NCBI GenBank assembly: GCA_021234155.1
Contig: JAJEKV010000028.1
Location: 7,857,421-7,921,420, forward strand
DNA: 64,000 nt
Origin: Isoetes taiwanensis
Lineage: Eukaryota > Streptophyta > Lycopodiopsida > Isoetales > Isoetaceae
Reading direction: 5' to 3'
Position numbers and translations under genes: made by a program. The number at the start of each line of letters is the position of its first letter. Position 1 is the stretch's first letter. Shown piece after piece: positions 47,791-57,986 of this stretch. Under the pieces are notes generated by a model. That model did no database searches and was not told where the DNA came from. It was given only the letters and a program-made list of their open reading frames with translations.

Positions 47791-49142
47791 AGTAATATAA
47801 CTTACGATTCAGTAGGATAAAGCTGGCCATCCAATTTAGTTACTTGTAGCATAAACTCTTCAAGCATTCATGCGAACTCCACGAGATCAAGCTGTTCAAC
47901 TGTCTTCTCACATGAAATTCCCCGATACTCTCTCCACAAATCGAACCTGTTTCTAGCCCATGTAATCTTATTCTGTGACTTCTTTGCACCTCCAACATTA
48001 ACCTCCTTACATAGCTTCTCATCAAGATTTATAAATGGTATGCGCTCACCATTCTTTCCAGCAATACTAGGATTTTTCGGCAGAACGGGACGGTCAAACA
48101 TTCCAGAAACTTGTGCATTTGTGATGTAATCTGAAATAACTGATTTTGAAAACTCTTTACTAATCTCTAATTCAAAATCCATATTCTTATCTGCCAAACT
48201 TTTCAAAATCATTGATCCATCCTTATTCTGACAATTGCTGATATCAGACAACACACTGAATGTCGAAATATCTGCCATTCCTAAAAACTCCAGACTTGCA
48301 GTCATATTTCCACAGAATAAAGGAAAAATTACATAAATACTACCACTAGACATCCTGGACGTACTTCAGACTCTGCATGCAACAAAGAAAACATATTAGG
48401 AACTATGGTAGGTGGCACTAGGTGGCACCTACTCTAAAGCAAAATGCAAGAAAAATACTTACCTAGATTAGAATCCAAGTTCCTAGAGTTCGCCACAGTC
48501 GTCCTAGCAGTTTGAAAGTTGAAGTTAAAGATGAACTTGCTGAAAAACACCAAAATCAGAAACAAGAACAGGGAAATCTTGTGCAAGAATAGAAGATTCT
48601 TACTCAAAGGCAACACTCCAGCTCGAAAAATGACGGAACGGAAAAGATAGAAGAATCTAAAGATCCTCTACAAAGAAGGTAAATTGCAGGCTCCTCAGAA
48701 AAAGAAGTGATCGAGCAGATTGGAGTCGCCTAGCAGTCGTCCTAGCACTCTGAAACTTCGATTTGAAGATGCACTAACCAAGAACAGGGAAATCTTGTTC
48801 GCTCCAGTAAAGAAACCTCGAAAAATGACAAGATCATCCACAAGGAAGGTAAATCGCAGCCCCTAGGCGTCAAAATAGAACCAAAACAAAGGCCAGGGCC
48901 TGGCGCCTCAGAAAATGCACTGGTCGATCGGATCCGAGACGCCTAGAGCCCTGGCGTCGAGGCCATAGCCGGAGCTCTGCCGGCCAAGACGAAAATGCAG
49001 TGAACAGTGAATGTCGACCACGTCAGCAGGCCACGTCAGTCGGACACGCGTCGGCCAATTTTCTAGGCCGGAATCCCTTCTAGACGAACATTCCTGTATA
49101 CATAATCGATTTCATGCCATAATATTGCCTTTTGCAGTGCCA

Positions 49143-49922
49143 TAATGACATATTCAACAAAATTTGGACTTATTCAAATCTAATAGATATGCTTCAAGGA
49201 TGCCATGATAAGATTATAAGTATTTTCAACTCTTATTGATTTCAAAAATTCGTTCAATTTACCTTTAGATCAAAAGTATGATGGCTACTAAAGTATAAGA
49301 TTGCTTTCTAAACTAATTTTCACTTTACTCTATTTAGAATTAAAATGTTATTTTTTAGAAATATTCATAGAAAAATCTTTAGATTGAAATTAATTAAGTA
49401 ATTACGCTTATGTTTTAAAAAATTAAATAGCTTATTATTGATTATGTTTTATTTCATCAATAATAAATTATTTAATAGTTATTATTAAAACATTAACTTT
49501 ATCATTTAATTAATTTCAACTTAAAACTTTTCCTAAAGTATTCTTAAAAGTGTAAAATTTTGTCAATTGTGAAATTCTCATATGAATTTTAAGTCGATCA
49601 CTTATTAAACCATCAGATTTCATTTAAGAATTATCATGATTGGCAAATTTTAAATTTATTAAATCACTAAAAATTGAAATTTTATATTTTTGAAATGTCT
49701 AATTCTAAATAGTTTCAACTGAAAATTAGTTTGAAAAGTACTTTCATTCTTTGACAACCATTATAGTTCTAATTTAAAGATAAACTTATATAATAAAAAC
49801 TTATAAAAATTATAACAATCAAGAAGAATTAAACAATACAAAAATTCTTATAATGGCATCCTTGAATTGCTATCTATTAAATCAGAATAAGTCCAATTTT
49901 TGTTGAATATGTCATCATAACT
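49143..49922. mobile_element. Palindromic (fold-back) MITE, about 780 bp
   Basis: The left arm begins ATAATGACATATTCAAC and the right end is its inverted counterpart, GTTGAATATGTCATCAT. Homology between the arms continues inward (GGACTTATTC, CAAGGATGCCAT, AAACTAATTTTCA, TATTTAGAATTA) to a very AT-rich centre near 49480-49530. Nearly the whole element is one long imperfect palindrome with no coding capacity. Exact ends and target duplication are uncertain. Confidence 0.8.
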
Positions 49923-49972
49923 ACCCAGAAGATAAAAAAGAACAAGATAGGCGTGGTTCTGCACACATAATC

Positions 49973-50200
49973 CAAAAGCCGCTTACATCCAGCTACAGCG
50001 TCTTATCTAAAGACTCCAGCGCCTTCAAAGCGCCATAGCCATAGCCGAAACTTAGCCAGAAGGCCAAAAGATACACAGATGACAACAGAATCATCTTTTT
50101 CCACAACTAATGCAAAAGCCGCCGACATCAAGCTACAACGCCTCACCTTAACCTGCAAAATGATCCATTGCCTTCATGGCGCCATAGCCATGGCCGAAGG
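49973..50200. repeat. Diverged tandem duplication, about 80-bp unit
   Basis: AAAAGCCGC...ACATC(C/A)AGCTACA(G/A)CG and GCGCCATAGCCAT(A/G)GCCGAA occur at about 49973-50050 and again at about 50111-50200. A partial third GCCATAGCCGAAACTTTGAA occurs near 50388. Confidence 0.65.
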
Positions 50201-50272
50201 AGAACTGCTGAGAAGAGAAGAGAAGCAATGTGAGAGAACACATCAGAAATTACGCCATCTGACATTCACGTT

Positions 50273-50363
50273 ACAAGAATGCCCCCACGGGTTAAATTCC
50301 GTGGGGTGCTGCGCGTCGACAAATGTTTCCCCCACGGAATTTAACCCGTGGGGGCATTCTTGT
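50273..50363. repeat. Perfect 34-bp inverted repeat with 23-base loop
   Basis: Arms at 50273-50306 and 50330-50363 are exact reverse complements: ACAAGAATGCCCCCACGGG, then TTAAATTCCGTGGGG, and the inverse. The loop is TGCTGCGCGTCGACAAATGTTTC. Perfect identity within an otherwise decayed region points to recent formation or conservation. It may be the core of a tiny fold-back element or a structured RNA; neither can be shown here. Confidence 0.85.
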
Positions 50364-50880
50364 ATACGTAATGCCCTGCCGAAACTACGCCATAGCCGAA
50401 ACTTTGAAAGAAAACTCAAACACGCATGCAATAATATTGGCTACATCGGTGACACATTGGCGCCACCTCGGAAAAAAGGCCTCTCGTTCATTGCATATTA
50501 CTAACTTACCGTTTGATTTTGGTTTATTGGCTCGACTTCCGCCCTCCGCTAAGCTTCTAGCCCAGAATCAGAGCTGTGCGAAGATCCTTATATAGAAAAC
50601 TTAGTAGTCGATCTCCAATTAGTCGTAACCATAGCAAATAGGAAACCACAACTATTCCTCGACCCATTTTTCTATGACCTAGCTCAATTATTAATTCAGA
50701 TTATTTGCCCATTTTATGCGTGACTCTTACGATCATCTTGAGTATTTATATCTATTCCATCCTGGATCACATACTTGGTCTTCAGTTCTTGCCACTTATT
50801 CAAACTTAAGATGGTTAGTACTAGTTTCCATCGAGGTGAGATAATATTGCTTCCTCCATGTCATTCTACATTCAAAGTTT

Positions 50881-51350
50881 TAATAGAATAGAATAGAATA
50901 GAATAGAGTAGAGTTTTTATCGTCCACGGAGACCAATTGACCTATGGAACCCAAACAAGAGGCGCAACAAGCGTATTACTATCCGGGTTAAAAAACTCCC
51001 TCCCCGCCCTAAAGGGTTGTTTGGGGTAAAAACCGTGACAGGAATAGGTTTGCTGTCAAACTATACAAATATAAATACAAATATATATCATGGGGGACAG
51101 AAATATGTACATGTATCAGGTAAGTGCCCGAGGACCGAGATGATCTCGGCGATCCATAATCTCTTGAATGTATGAGCCAAACCTCCGTATCGAGCTCGTG
51201 CTCAGCATCTCATACAGGGGCTGGCCAGGACGGACCAGCTCAGTATAGTGTATCCGAATGTCATCATATGCCGGACAACTCTGAAGGGAAGTGAAACAAG
51301 TCACTAGCCCCAACATACCATTGCAAAACTGTCCCATTGAGCCATTCATA
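50881..51350 (-). mobile_element. Non-LTR retrotransposon 3' end with (TATTC)n tail
   Basis: This is the minus-strand counterpart of 9081-9614. An open frame ending IRRFGSYIQEIMDRRDHLGP and then RALT-stop (51349-51116) is followed by an untranslated stretch with GGGTTCCATAGGTC. Then comes GACGATAAAA and a TATTC tandem tail (50881-50912). It is better preserved than the 9-kb copy. The same coding end, untranslated region and tail architecture in both copies supports a LINE-type 3' end. Confidence 0.6.
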
Positions 51351-53300
51351 TTTTCCTAATATATTAACAAGGTGCTGCTCACGGAGGGTTGCCCTTCAGT
51401 GCCCCGAGAGTGTTTTTATGTTTTTTGATTGGTCATTTCATGTTCAATCTTCTTTGTTTAATGTCGAGCTTTGTTAATGGTATAAATGCAGGGATTCATT
51501 TTCTTCGCCCAAAAGTTCTTTGGTTTATTTCATAAATTGTGGAGGTTAATTCATATAACTGAGGAGGAAGGGGAAAGTACTGATAATTCCACCCAGAACT
51601 GGGCCTTCACCAATAGGTCTTGTCTTCACCAATAGCTCAAGGAATCTCGCAACCCCCACTTCGCCTGCATTGAATAATTTAAGAAGCTTCAAATCAAAAT
51701 ACATGAAAACGCACTTCACCAGAGGCTGGAGTCCAGGATATTATGAAAAGAAGTCGACTCCTCTGGCTCATGCTCTTTTGCAAAATGCACCTCTTAAAAG
51801 AAAAATCGTGGTGTTCGTCTTGAGTTTCTGAATCTAGCAAAGGTGATTTGTTGGTTAAAGCTGTTGCGGCATGCTCTTGAATAAGTCATTTTCACCGCTC
51901 CGAGGGCATGTTTGCATATTCCATGATGCATAGTGCTCTAAACTAAAAACATGCTAACGCATCAGTGGGTTGCCCGTTGGAGTTGGAAGACCAGTTGATG
52001 CGTAGACATTTTTGCACCGTTGTGATAACTATGCAAGTGGCACTATATAGAGGACAATAGGGCATTACAAAAGGTCAACAAAATAGGACTTTGATACATG
52101 AAACATGCAGTTGTTGGTCAAGAAAATACGGCTTCGATACATGAAATATGTAGTTTGTTGTGAACTAATTGGTCTAGGTTACTAAGTTTAATATATTTTA
52201 TTAGAAGCAGATGGCAACTGTGAGGATTATGGAAGACATAAAAGTGTTGTAGAGAGTAAAACATTTAACTTTATGATCTGCTTCTTGTACTTTGCTTTCC
52301 ATAAATGGCATCATTCTAATGTTCAATGGAAAAGAATACATCCTTAAAGTGTATAATACACCATTCTTGAAGATCTCCTCATCATGACAGTGTTTCCCAA
52401 AATAATTATCTCAACATATCAACCTTCTTGCTAAAGAATGTATTATACTGGTATAATATAGAATCTCTTCATCACAATTGCAGTGTACCTAGTAAGCAAC
52501 TAACTTCACTGGAGCCTGAGGTATCTTGGTCCACAAAAATGGTAATATGAATAGTCAAACAGCTGGTAATGAAGCACTTGGTATTGGCCTGGTGAAAAAC
52601 GAATAATGTGGAAGAATTATACAACATATACAGCATTTACAGTAGCTGTTCCCCGTTACCAAAGGCACTAGAAGCGTTAGCCCTTCCCAAAAGATTGGGG
52701 CAGGACATCGTTCCTCTTGTGCTGAAGGAAAGTGAATAACGGTAGAAATGTGCCACGAGATCTCCTGGCTGGTTGAGATGAATGACCATCTAATATATAC
52801 CATATAGTACAAGATTGATTTTTAGCAGCATTAACAGATTCCTTACTTCAGAAAGAAGTATGTTCTCATCTAAGACAACCAAATCATGTGGCCATAACCT
52901 AAAGCAACCAATATTAGCCTTCTTCAAGCAAATTCCAGAAGAACTAGTTACTAGCTGAGCTGTCTTCAAGCAAATTCCAGAAGAACTAGTTACTAGCTGA
53001 ACTGAATACATATACTATGGTACTAGTCAGCTGGTTGTCACCTAAAGGCAACTCATATTTTTGACGTGCTTTTGCTCAACTGGTTATAAACCAAACCAAA
53101 TTACTTTGATACTGCTACGCCACTTAAAGATGGTCTAATAAAACGCCCCTGAGGAGGCTTGATAGATCGTCATGCATGAGCAATAACTTTACATGAAAAC
53201 ATGCAGGACCACAAACAAGAACACATATTCACATGGCCTCCCATCCTAGAAATGTCTTGCACTTGTAGGGCCTTATACCATTAAAAAATTTTCTTATATG
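51351..53300. other. No recognisable gene
   Basis: AT-rich spacer with only short open frames. Apart from the doubled 42-base unit at 52921-53004, nothing was recognised. Confidence 0.5.
52921..53004. repeat. Two tandem 42-bp units
   Basis: TCTTCAAGCAAATTCCAGAA followed by GAACTAGTTACTAGCTGA(G/A)CTG is present twice in direct succession with a single difference. Confidence 0.95.
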
Positions 53301-54679
53301 AAAAGTAATAACTGTACTTTCACATTTCAGTGAAGATATGTCTCCTGATGATATAGATATGGATATGCTAAAACCTAAGCTACAGCTTTACAGGGTGAGC
53401 TCTGAGTTCCATACCTTCCAATCATATTATGCAGTGTAAGAAAATTTTCCTTCTCTATGTCAAAACAAGATTCAAGATGGCATACGAAAGAATCGCACAA
53501 TGGCGTGCTTGCCTCTGCGCCTAAATAATGGAGGTAAAATCGTAATCAATAAGATTGAAATGCAACCTACATCTAAATATAATTCCAACCAAATATTCAC
53601 TTCTATGAGGATCATCATTTACTTCATATTCTCAGCCAATAAAGACAGTTAATTCCTAAGTGCCTTTAGAAACCAGAAGATGCTAAGAACATTGTTGTCT
53701 TTGAAATTCTACAGATTATATTCCTAATAAAGCATAGTAGATAACTGCAATTAACTGTTTCAACCAGTAAAAGAAGTTTATCTTGCATCTCATGATAAAA
53801 AACAGACCATGACTATTTTTTCATGTTCCATTGCATCTCAAAAATTCTCTGTCTACTCCCGCTGCTTATGCTTTCAAGTCCCAGCCATCTCTGTTGTAAG
53901 GCGATGATATATGATGCATGGAAAGACTTGACGTTTCATAGACCAATCAAGCCAGCACAAACAAATATGAATGTGAGCGAGTACATGTGGATGACGACCT
54001 CTCCCATCATGGATGGTACAATTGCACCTGAAAATGCAACAACTTGTCAGACATCATGAAGAACATCAATCCAAACTGTTCATATTCGTCTTACATTTTC
54101 ATCACCGCGTGCAAACAACCTAAAAATGATCCTCTAGCTTAGTTGAAGTAGAAAACTCATGCAAATGCCTAATGCTCATGGGAGTTTGTAAGAAAACTTA
54201 ACTGCTTGGAGTATATAGGTATAAAAAATATCTATAAAACTGATCTGTTTCCAGATTCCAGATTGTCTTAAACAACATAAACTCTTTTATTGACAATCAG
54301 TCAGAGAGAAAGCTGGACTTCTAATTTTGCTAAAACCTGCAAAAAAATATCTTAGCAACATGCAGCTCAGCAGACAAATTGCCTTCCTGTTCTTCTAGAA
54401 TCGATTGTGTTTTAACTAGAGAATTTTTACTTCAGGCTATCAGTATAGTTAATCAAAAAACCTTACCTTCTTAACTGCAAGGACTAGGTTCCACGATGAC
54501 AATCATAAAACCTGGTACAGATGGACATCTTTGCAATATGGAAACCATGAACTTCAGAAAAAGGCAGGTGCACGAAGAACTGCATATAACTACAAATACA
54601 ATGAAAGAATCAACATGGACAAACATCAAAAGCTTTAAATTGCAGATGAAAAGTATTTGAACACTCAGGCCACTTACCT

Positions 54680-55191
54680 TCTGACACTGCTTTTCACAAA
54701 ACCATTTCGAACTTCCAACCTCAATGCCTTTGGCTGTTAAACACGATACATAATCTGCAACAAAAACACCGATGCAGGTATATAGAACATGATTAAGTGG
54801 TTCTAAATAATTGACAGTCAATTCGATGAATCATACCTTATAAGCTCTCTGATCTTGTAGTCTCTTTCCATAAATACTTGGGCAGTAACATAGGACATAG
54901 GCGAGTAGTTGAAACGTCCTTTATCAGCAAAGCATGAGCAATTAATAGTGAAATACAGTGCTAATGAGAATATAGATTAGGTATCATTAAAAGAAGATGC
55001 TAGCTACCTTCCTTCCCAAAAGATCCTGCATTGCCCCACATGTATTCTGGTAGCAGCATTGGTATATAGTTAAGTTTTGATGTTCCAGTTATCCCTTGCT
55101 GATATTCGTCCTGTCCTCCTTCCCTTGTTTCATAAATCATTGCTACAAGATAATAAGCAAGACTTTTAACAAATGTTCCTATAGAATGCAT
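54680..55191 (-). other. Possible exon fragments of an unidentified gene
   Basis: Three minus-strand segments look spliced. The first, about 55150-55010 (YETREGGQDEYQQGITG...), ends before GTAGCT. The second, near 54900-54838 (RFNYSPMSYVTAQVFMERDY), ends before GTATGA. The third, near 54757-54680 (DYVSCLTAKGIEVGSSKWFC), starts after a TTGCAG-type acceptor and ends before GTAAGT. They share strand and spacing typical of plant exons. I do not recognise the protein, and further exons at 53.3-54.0 kb could not be linked. Confidence 0.35.
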
Positions 55192-55293
55192 TAACTAGTA
55201 CTAGTAGACCAACCTTCAGTACACTCGGTACATACAAATTACTATGAATGCCATACTAACTTGCTTAAGCAAATGCCTCTTTCAAACATTGAT

Positions 55294-55990
55294 TTATTTT
55301 AATAAAAAGAATATAGACCTTGGCTGGAGCAGAGCTTGCAAGGCAGCCAAATATTTGCTGCTATAAAGGGCATCCTCTCGTAATAGAAAATTAATAATGT
55401 AGGTATAAGTACTTGTAGACGGAACCCAATCAACTCGCTCCAACTTATCAAGAATCTTAAGCATTTCCTTTAGCATATTTGCTTCACCATAGCTACACAT
55501 AAATTGTCCCAGCAATTCCTCGATCTTTACTGCTTTACCATAGCATTTCGGAAGAATGGAAAATGTTCCATAATCTGGAATACAGGAATCCACCTGCATT
55601 TCTTCTAACAAAAAGTTTTAACTCTTCATATCTACCAGCTTCTGCAATAATTTCTAGCAGCACATTATAATTATAAGTAAGATGACAATATCCATCTATT
55701 TTTCTGGCCCAATTAAAGAAGCCAAATGCCACATCTACATTGCTCAACTTTTTTGAAACTTGGGCAACAAGGTTCAAGTTTTAAGGCTGCATGCTTCAGA
55801 CGATCTTCACAATCTGTGCTTCATAATTTCTAATCAATCATTGAAACAATGCTAACTATTGAAGCCCTATCTTCGGCAGAATCAAATGTCCTAATTTGCA
55901 TATAATCTTCCTTACTTGTATTGAGCAACTCTTCAGCACGTAATTCTCGTTCAATATCGGCCAAGTCCCTCTTTTGCATTCTGCTGTAGG
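55294..55990 (-). pseudogene. Pentatricopeptide repeat (PPR) gene remnant
   Basis: PPR proteins bind organellar RNA. The minus strand reads DVAFGFFNWARKIDGYCHLTYNYNVLLEIIAEAGRYEELK. It shifts frame near 55610, continues as LLEEMQVD--IPDYGTF, and further on has STYTYIINFLLREDALYSSKYLAALQALL. The repeated Y/T-x-Y-N-x-L and GRYEELK-LLEEM patterns are typical of P-class PPR motifs. The upstream stretch (55990-55780) has further stops. About two and a half motifs remain, against ten or more in functional family members, so this is a broken fragment. Confidence 0.7.
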
Positions 55991-56276
55991 ATACTGTACA
56001 AATGTGCCGCCATCGCCACTCTTCACACAGCTCTCATTTGCACCCGTTAGCCGGTTTCGAAATGGATGCCAAGAATAGCGATGACCGCCAGTTTACACCC
56101 TAAGTGTGGAGTAGTTATTGGCATATTCCTAGTATATACTAGCATATACTTAGAATATGCCATAAACCCACATTCACAACGGCTTGCCCCCCTAGGGGCA
56201 ACCCAAAAAAAGCGAGTTCACTTTCTGGGTCAACCATGTACTTCCATAAGCAAGAGTGGATGTTTTAATGTGAAAA

Positions 56277-56420
56277 GATAGATAGATAGATAGTATTTTA
56301 ACGTCACGCCACTAGGCAGCATCCAACTGGACATGTGACCACACACCACACTACATTGCTTTGTTGGGCCCTGCCCCCAACCACTTTACATTGCGTCTGT
56401 GGGTTTTGACACCCAACAGT
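56277..56420 (-). mobile_element. SINE-like repeat ending in (TATC)n, inverted copy
   Basis: Minus-strand copy of the repeat at 5400-5577. It has TGTTGGGTGTCAAAACC-like text, then TGTGGTGTGTGGTCACATGT, GTGGCGTGACGTTAAAATA and CTATCTATCTATC. The conserved end next to a short tandem tail supports a retroposed element. Confidence 0.6.
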
Positions 56421-57660
56421 TCAGAGTGCGATTCTGGGTGCTCTACAATCTTGGTGAGGTTCAGCCTCATCTTATGTAGTGTGTGCCTGAGAACGAATTG
56501 TCTTATGTCCTAAGAATGTTGTTTCCAATGTGGTATGATTTGTTGTGTTTTTAACTGCCCAATCGTGAAAATTCAATTCCTTTCTTGACGTCCTGGAATG
56601 AAAAGCAGTGTATCATTCTCATACAGAATGGAGATGACCGAAGATGTGATCCCGCCTATCTATGCTCCACATTTGGGGCCATCCAATTTATGCAAGTAAA
56701 AATAGCATCCAATTTGTATTCCATATTATTATATGTTGCCTCACACGGGGAAGGAGGGACCTGATAAATACAAATGATAAGGATATGGGCATATATCGGG
56801 ATCAGTTGAATCTCATTATTCTTGTATAACATAAGGAGTTCCGCCCTGCGTAGGATGCAAGATAAATGGGAAAACTAGAAAATTCAAAGAAGGAAAGATT
56901 TTTCCGTTAGACATATGAAATTGATCAAATACTTTATTTGAAAAAATACAAGTACCAACTAAAGTAGTTGCATTTATCCAGAATTCTTCAGAATCCATTT
57001 CATGAGAATAACTCAATAATGTGTCCAGCTATAAGCAGTGGAATTTTTTTGTATAAGACAAATGATAACGTAGTATGTGCGTCTCTTGGTCCATTTTTTC
57101 TTCATTGGACATTAAATTAATTTTTTCCTCCTCCTTTTGGTAGTATATGCATCTTATGGACCATTTTGTCTTTATTGGGCATCAAATTAACCACCTTCTC
57201 CTCCTCCTCGAGGCCGTGCACCATCGTTTGACAAAGCCAAAGAACTTTGTTCAGAGAATCTCAAGGCAATTAGGAGACTTTGGTAAGGGAACCTTGGTAG
57301 AATTTTAGAGAATCTAAGAGAATGATAAGGGGATCTAGGGGAATAATCTTAAGGAGCCCAATGGAATATTCATAGAATATTCGAGAATCTAGCAGCCCTT
57401 CACACTTTGCAAGACCGACTGTGTGTAGAAAGTCTGAAAACGTTCATCTTTATAGATGTCGATGGATTTATAAAATGTACTGAAGTAAGAATAAAGTTTC
57501 CAAAATATGATGGAATCTTTATAGGTACTCTCACGAATTTTAGCATTATTTGGCTCATACAATCGATTGTCTAGAATCCTCAAAATATGTATATTCAACT
57601 TCTTACAGACTCTACAAAGTACAAACACATGTATCTTCTTCTTATATTATAAAATTATAG
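56421..57660. other. No recognisable gene
   Basis: AT-rich spacer upstream of the VQ-motif gene; it may include its promoter. TATGCATCTTATGGACCATTTT-like text is doubled near 57070-57180. No RNA gene or domain was recognised. Confidence 0.45.
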
Positions 57661-57671
57661 CGTAAGTATGT

Positions 57672-57986
57672 ATGTCAAGCATCAAACATGGAGGGCTCAG
57701 ATTGTGCCACCTGGCATGCCAAGTGTACTTTTTTAATGCCAAAAGGTGCTATAGGCACTGCTCCAAAAAGGTGCATGTACGTTCGAAAGCAGCGTGGGGA
57801 AAATATACGGAGGCCAGAAGGTTCAGAAATCTGGTGCAGGAATTAACCGGAGCAGGATCTTCTTCGTCTTCGGCAGAAAATAGGGCTCATCCTGCCACAG
57901 CCGCTTTCTTCAACAAGAAGAATGAGCATGAGCATAAGCATTCTACAGAGTCGATGATTGTTTCGGGCATGGCGTTTGAGTTGTGA
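57672..57986 (+). CDS. VQ-motif protein, 104 residues
   Basis: VQ proteins are small plant nuclear or organellar cofactors, many of which bind WRKY transcription factors through a short motif. Here FRNLVQELTG lies at about residues 52-61, an exact fit to the F-x3-VQ-x-LTG consensus. It is preceded by a basic stretch (HVRSKAAWGKYTEARR) and followed by a Ser-rich stretch, as is usual. The start at 57672 is the first ATG in frame. The single uninterrupted exon is typical of the family. The N-terminal 30 residues are not conserved-looking, so the true start could be a later codon or the gene could be truncated. Confidence 0.6.
   Translation: MSSIKHGGLRLCHLACQVYFFNAKRCYRHCSKKVHVRSKAAWGKYTEARRFRNLVQELTGAGSSSSSAENRAHPATAAFFNKKNEHEHKHSTESMIVSGMAFEL

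Larger units (their letters stand above)
45882..48353 (-). pseudogene. Crypton-like tyrosine recombinase with introns, lightly damaged
   Basis: A DNA-cutting recombinase of the eukaryotic tyrosine recombinase (DUF3504/Crypton-like) group. Inferred exons: 48353-47806, 47596 to about 47078, 46960-46743, and 46432 to about 45882. A family-typical N-terminal domain (ITWARNRFDLWREYRG) comes first. The catalytic region has AIRAKEELHELLITDF (first Arg) and YSERVSKN (Lys). SGRTSVISRMVRAGVLDVVG carries the second Arg, and TGQRTPEA joins across an intron to YDKS, giving the Tyr. The two catalytic His positions appear as Lys and Gln. The C-terminal GGSFNNCTF patch resembles animal relatives. Damage is slight: a TGA at 47868-47870, one extra G at the exon 2 donor (about 47076) and a frameshift near 46045. 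Confidence 0.75.
45699..49101 (-). mobile_element. Candidate Crypton-type element bounded by 15-bp direct repeats
   Basis: The 15-mer AACATTCCTGTATAC occurs at 45699-45713 and again at 49087-49101 in the same orientation, enclosing 3.4 kb that contains the tyrosine recombinase gene. Crypton elements move by tyrosine recombinase, lack terminal inverted repeats, are typically a few kilobases long and sit between short direct repeats. All of this fits. No reverse transcriptase is present, which argues against a DIRS element. The boundaries are an inference from this one pair of repeats. Confidence 0.55.

Noticed and set aside
45699-49101. A DIRS-type retrotransposon
   Set aside because: The recombinase is present but no reverse transcriptase or split inverted repeats were found nearby.
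50079-50504. 141-codon frame on the plus strand
   Set aside because: It runs through the perfect hairpin and the diverged tandem repeats, so it is open by chance.
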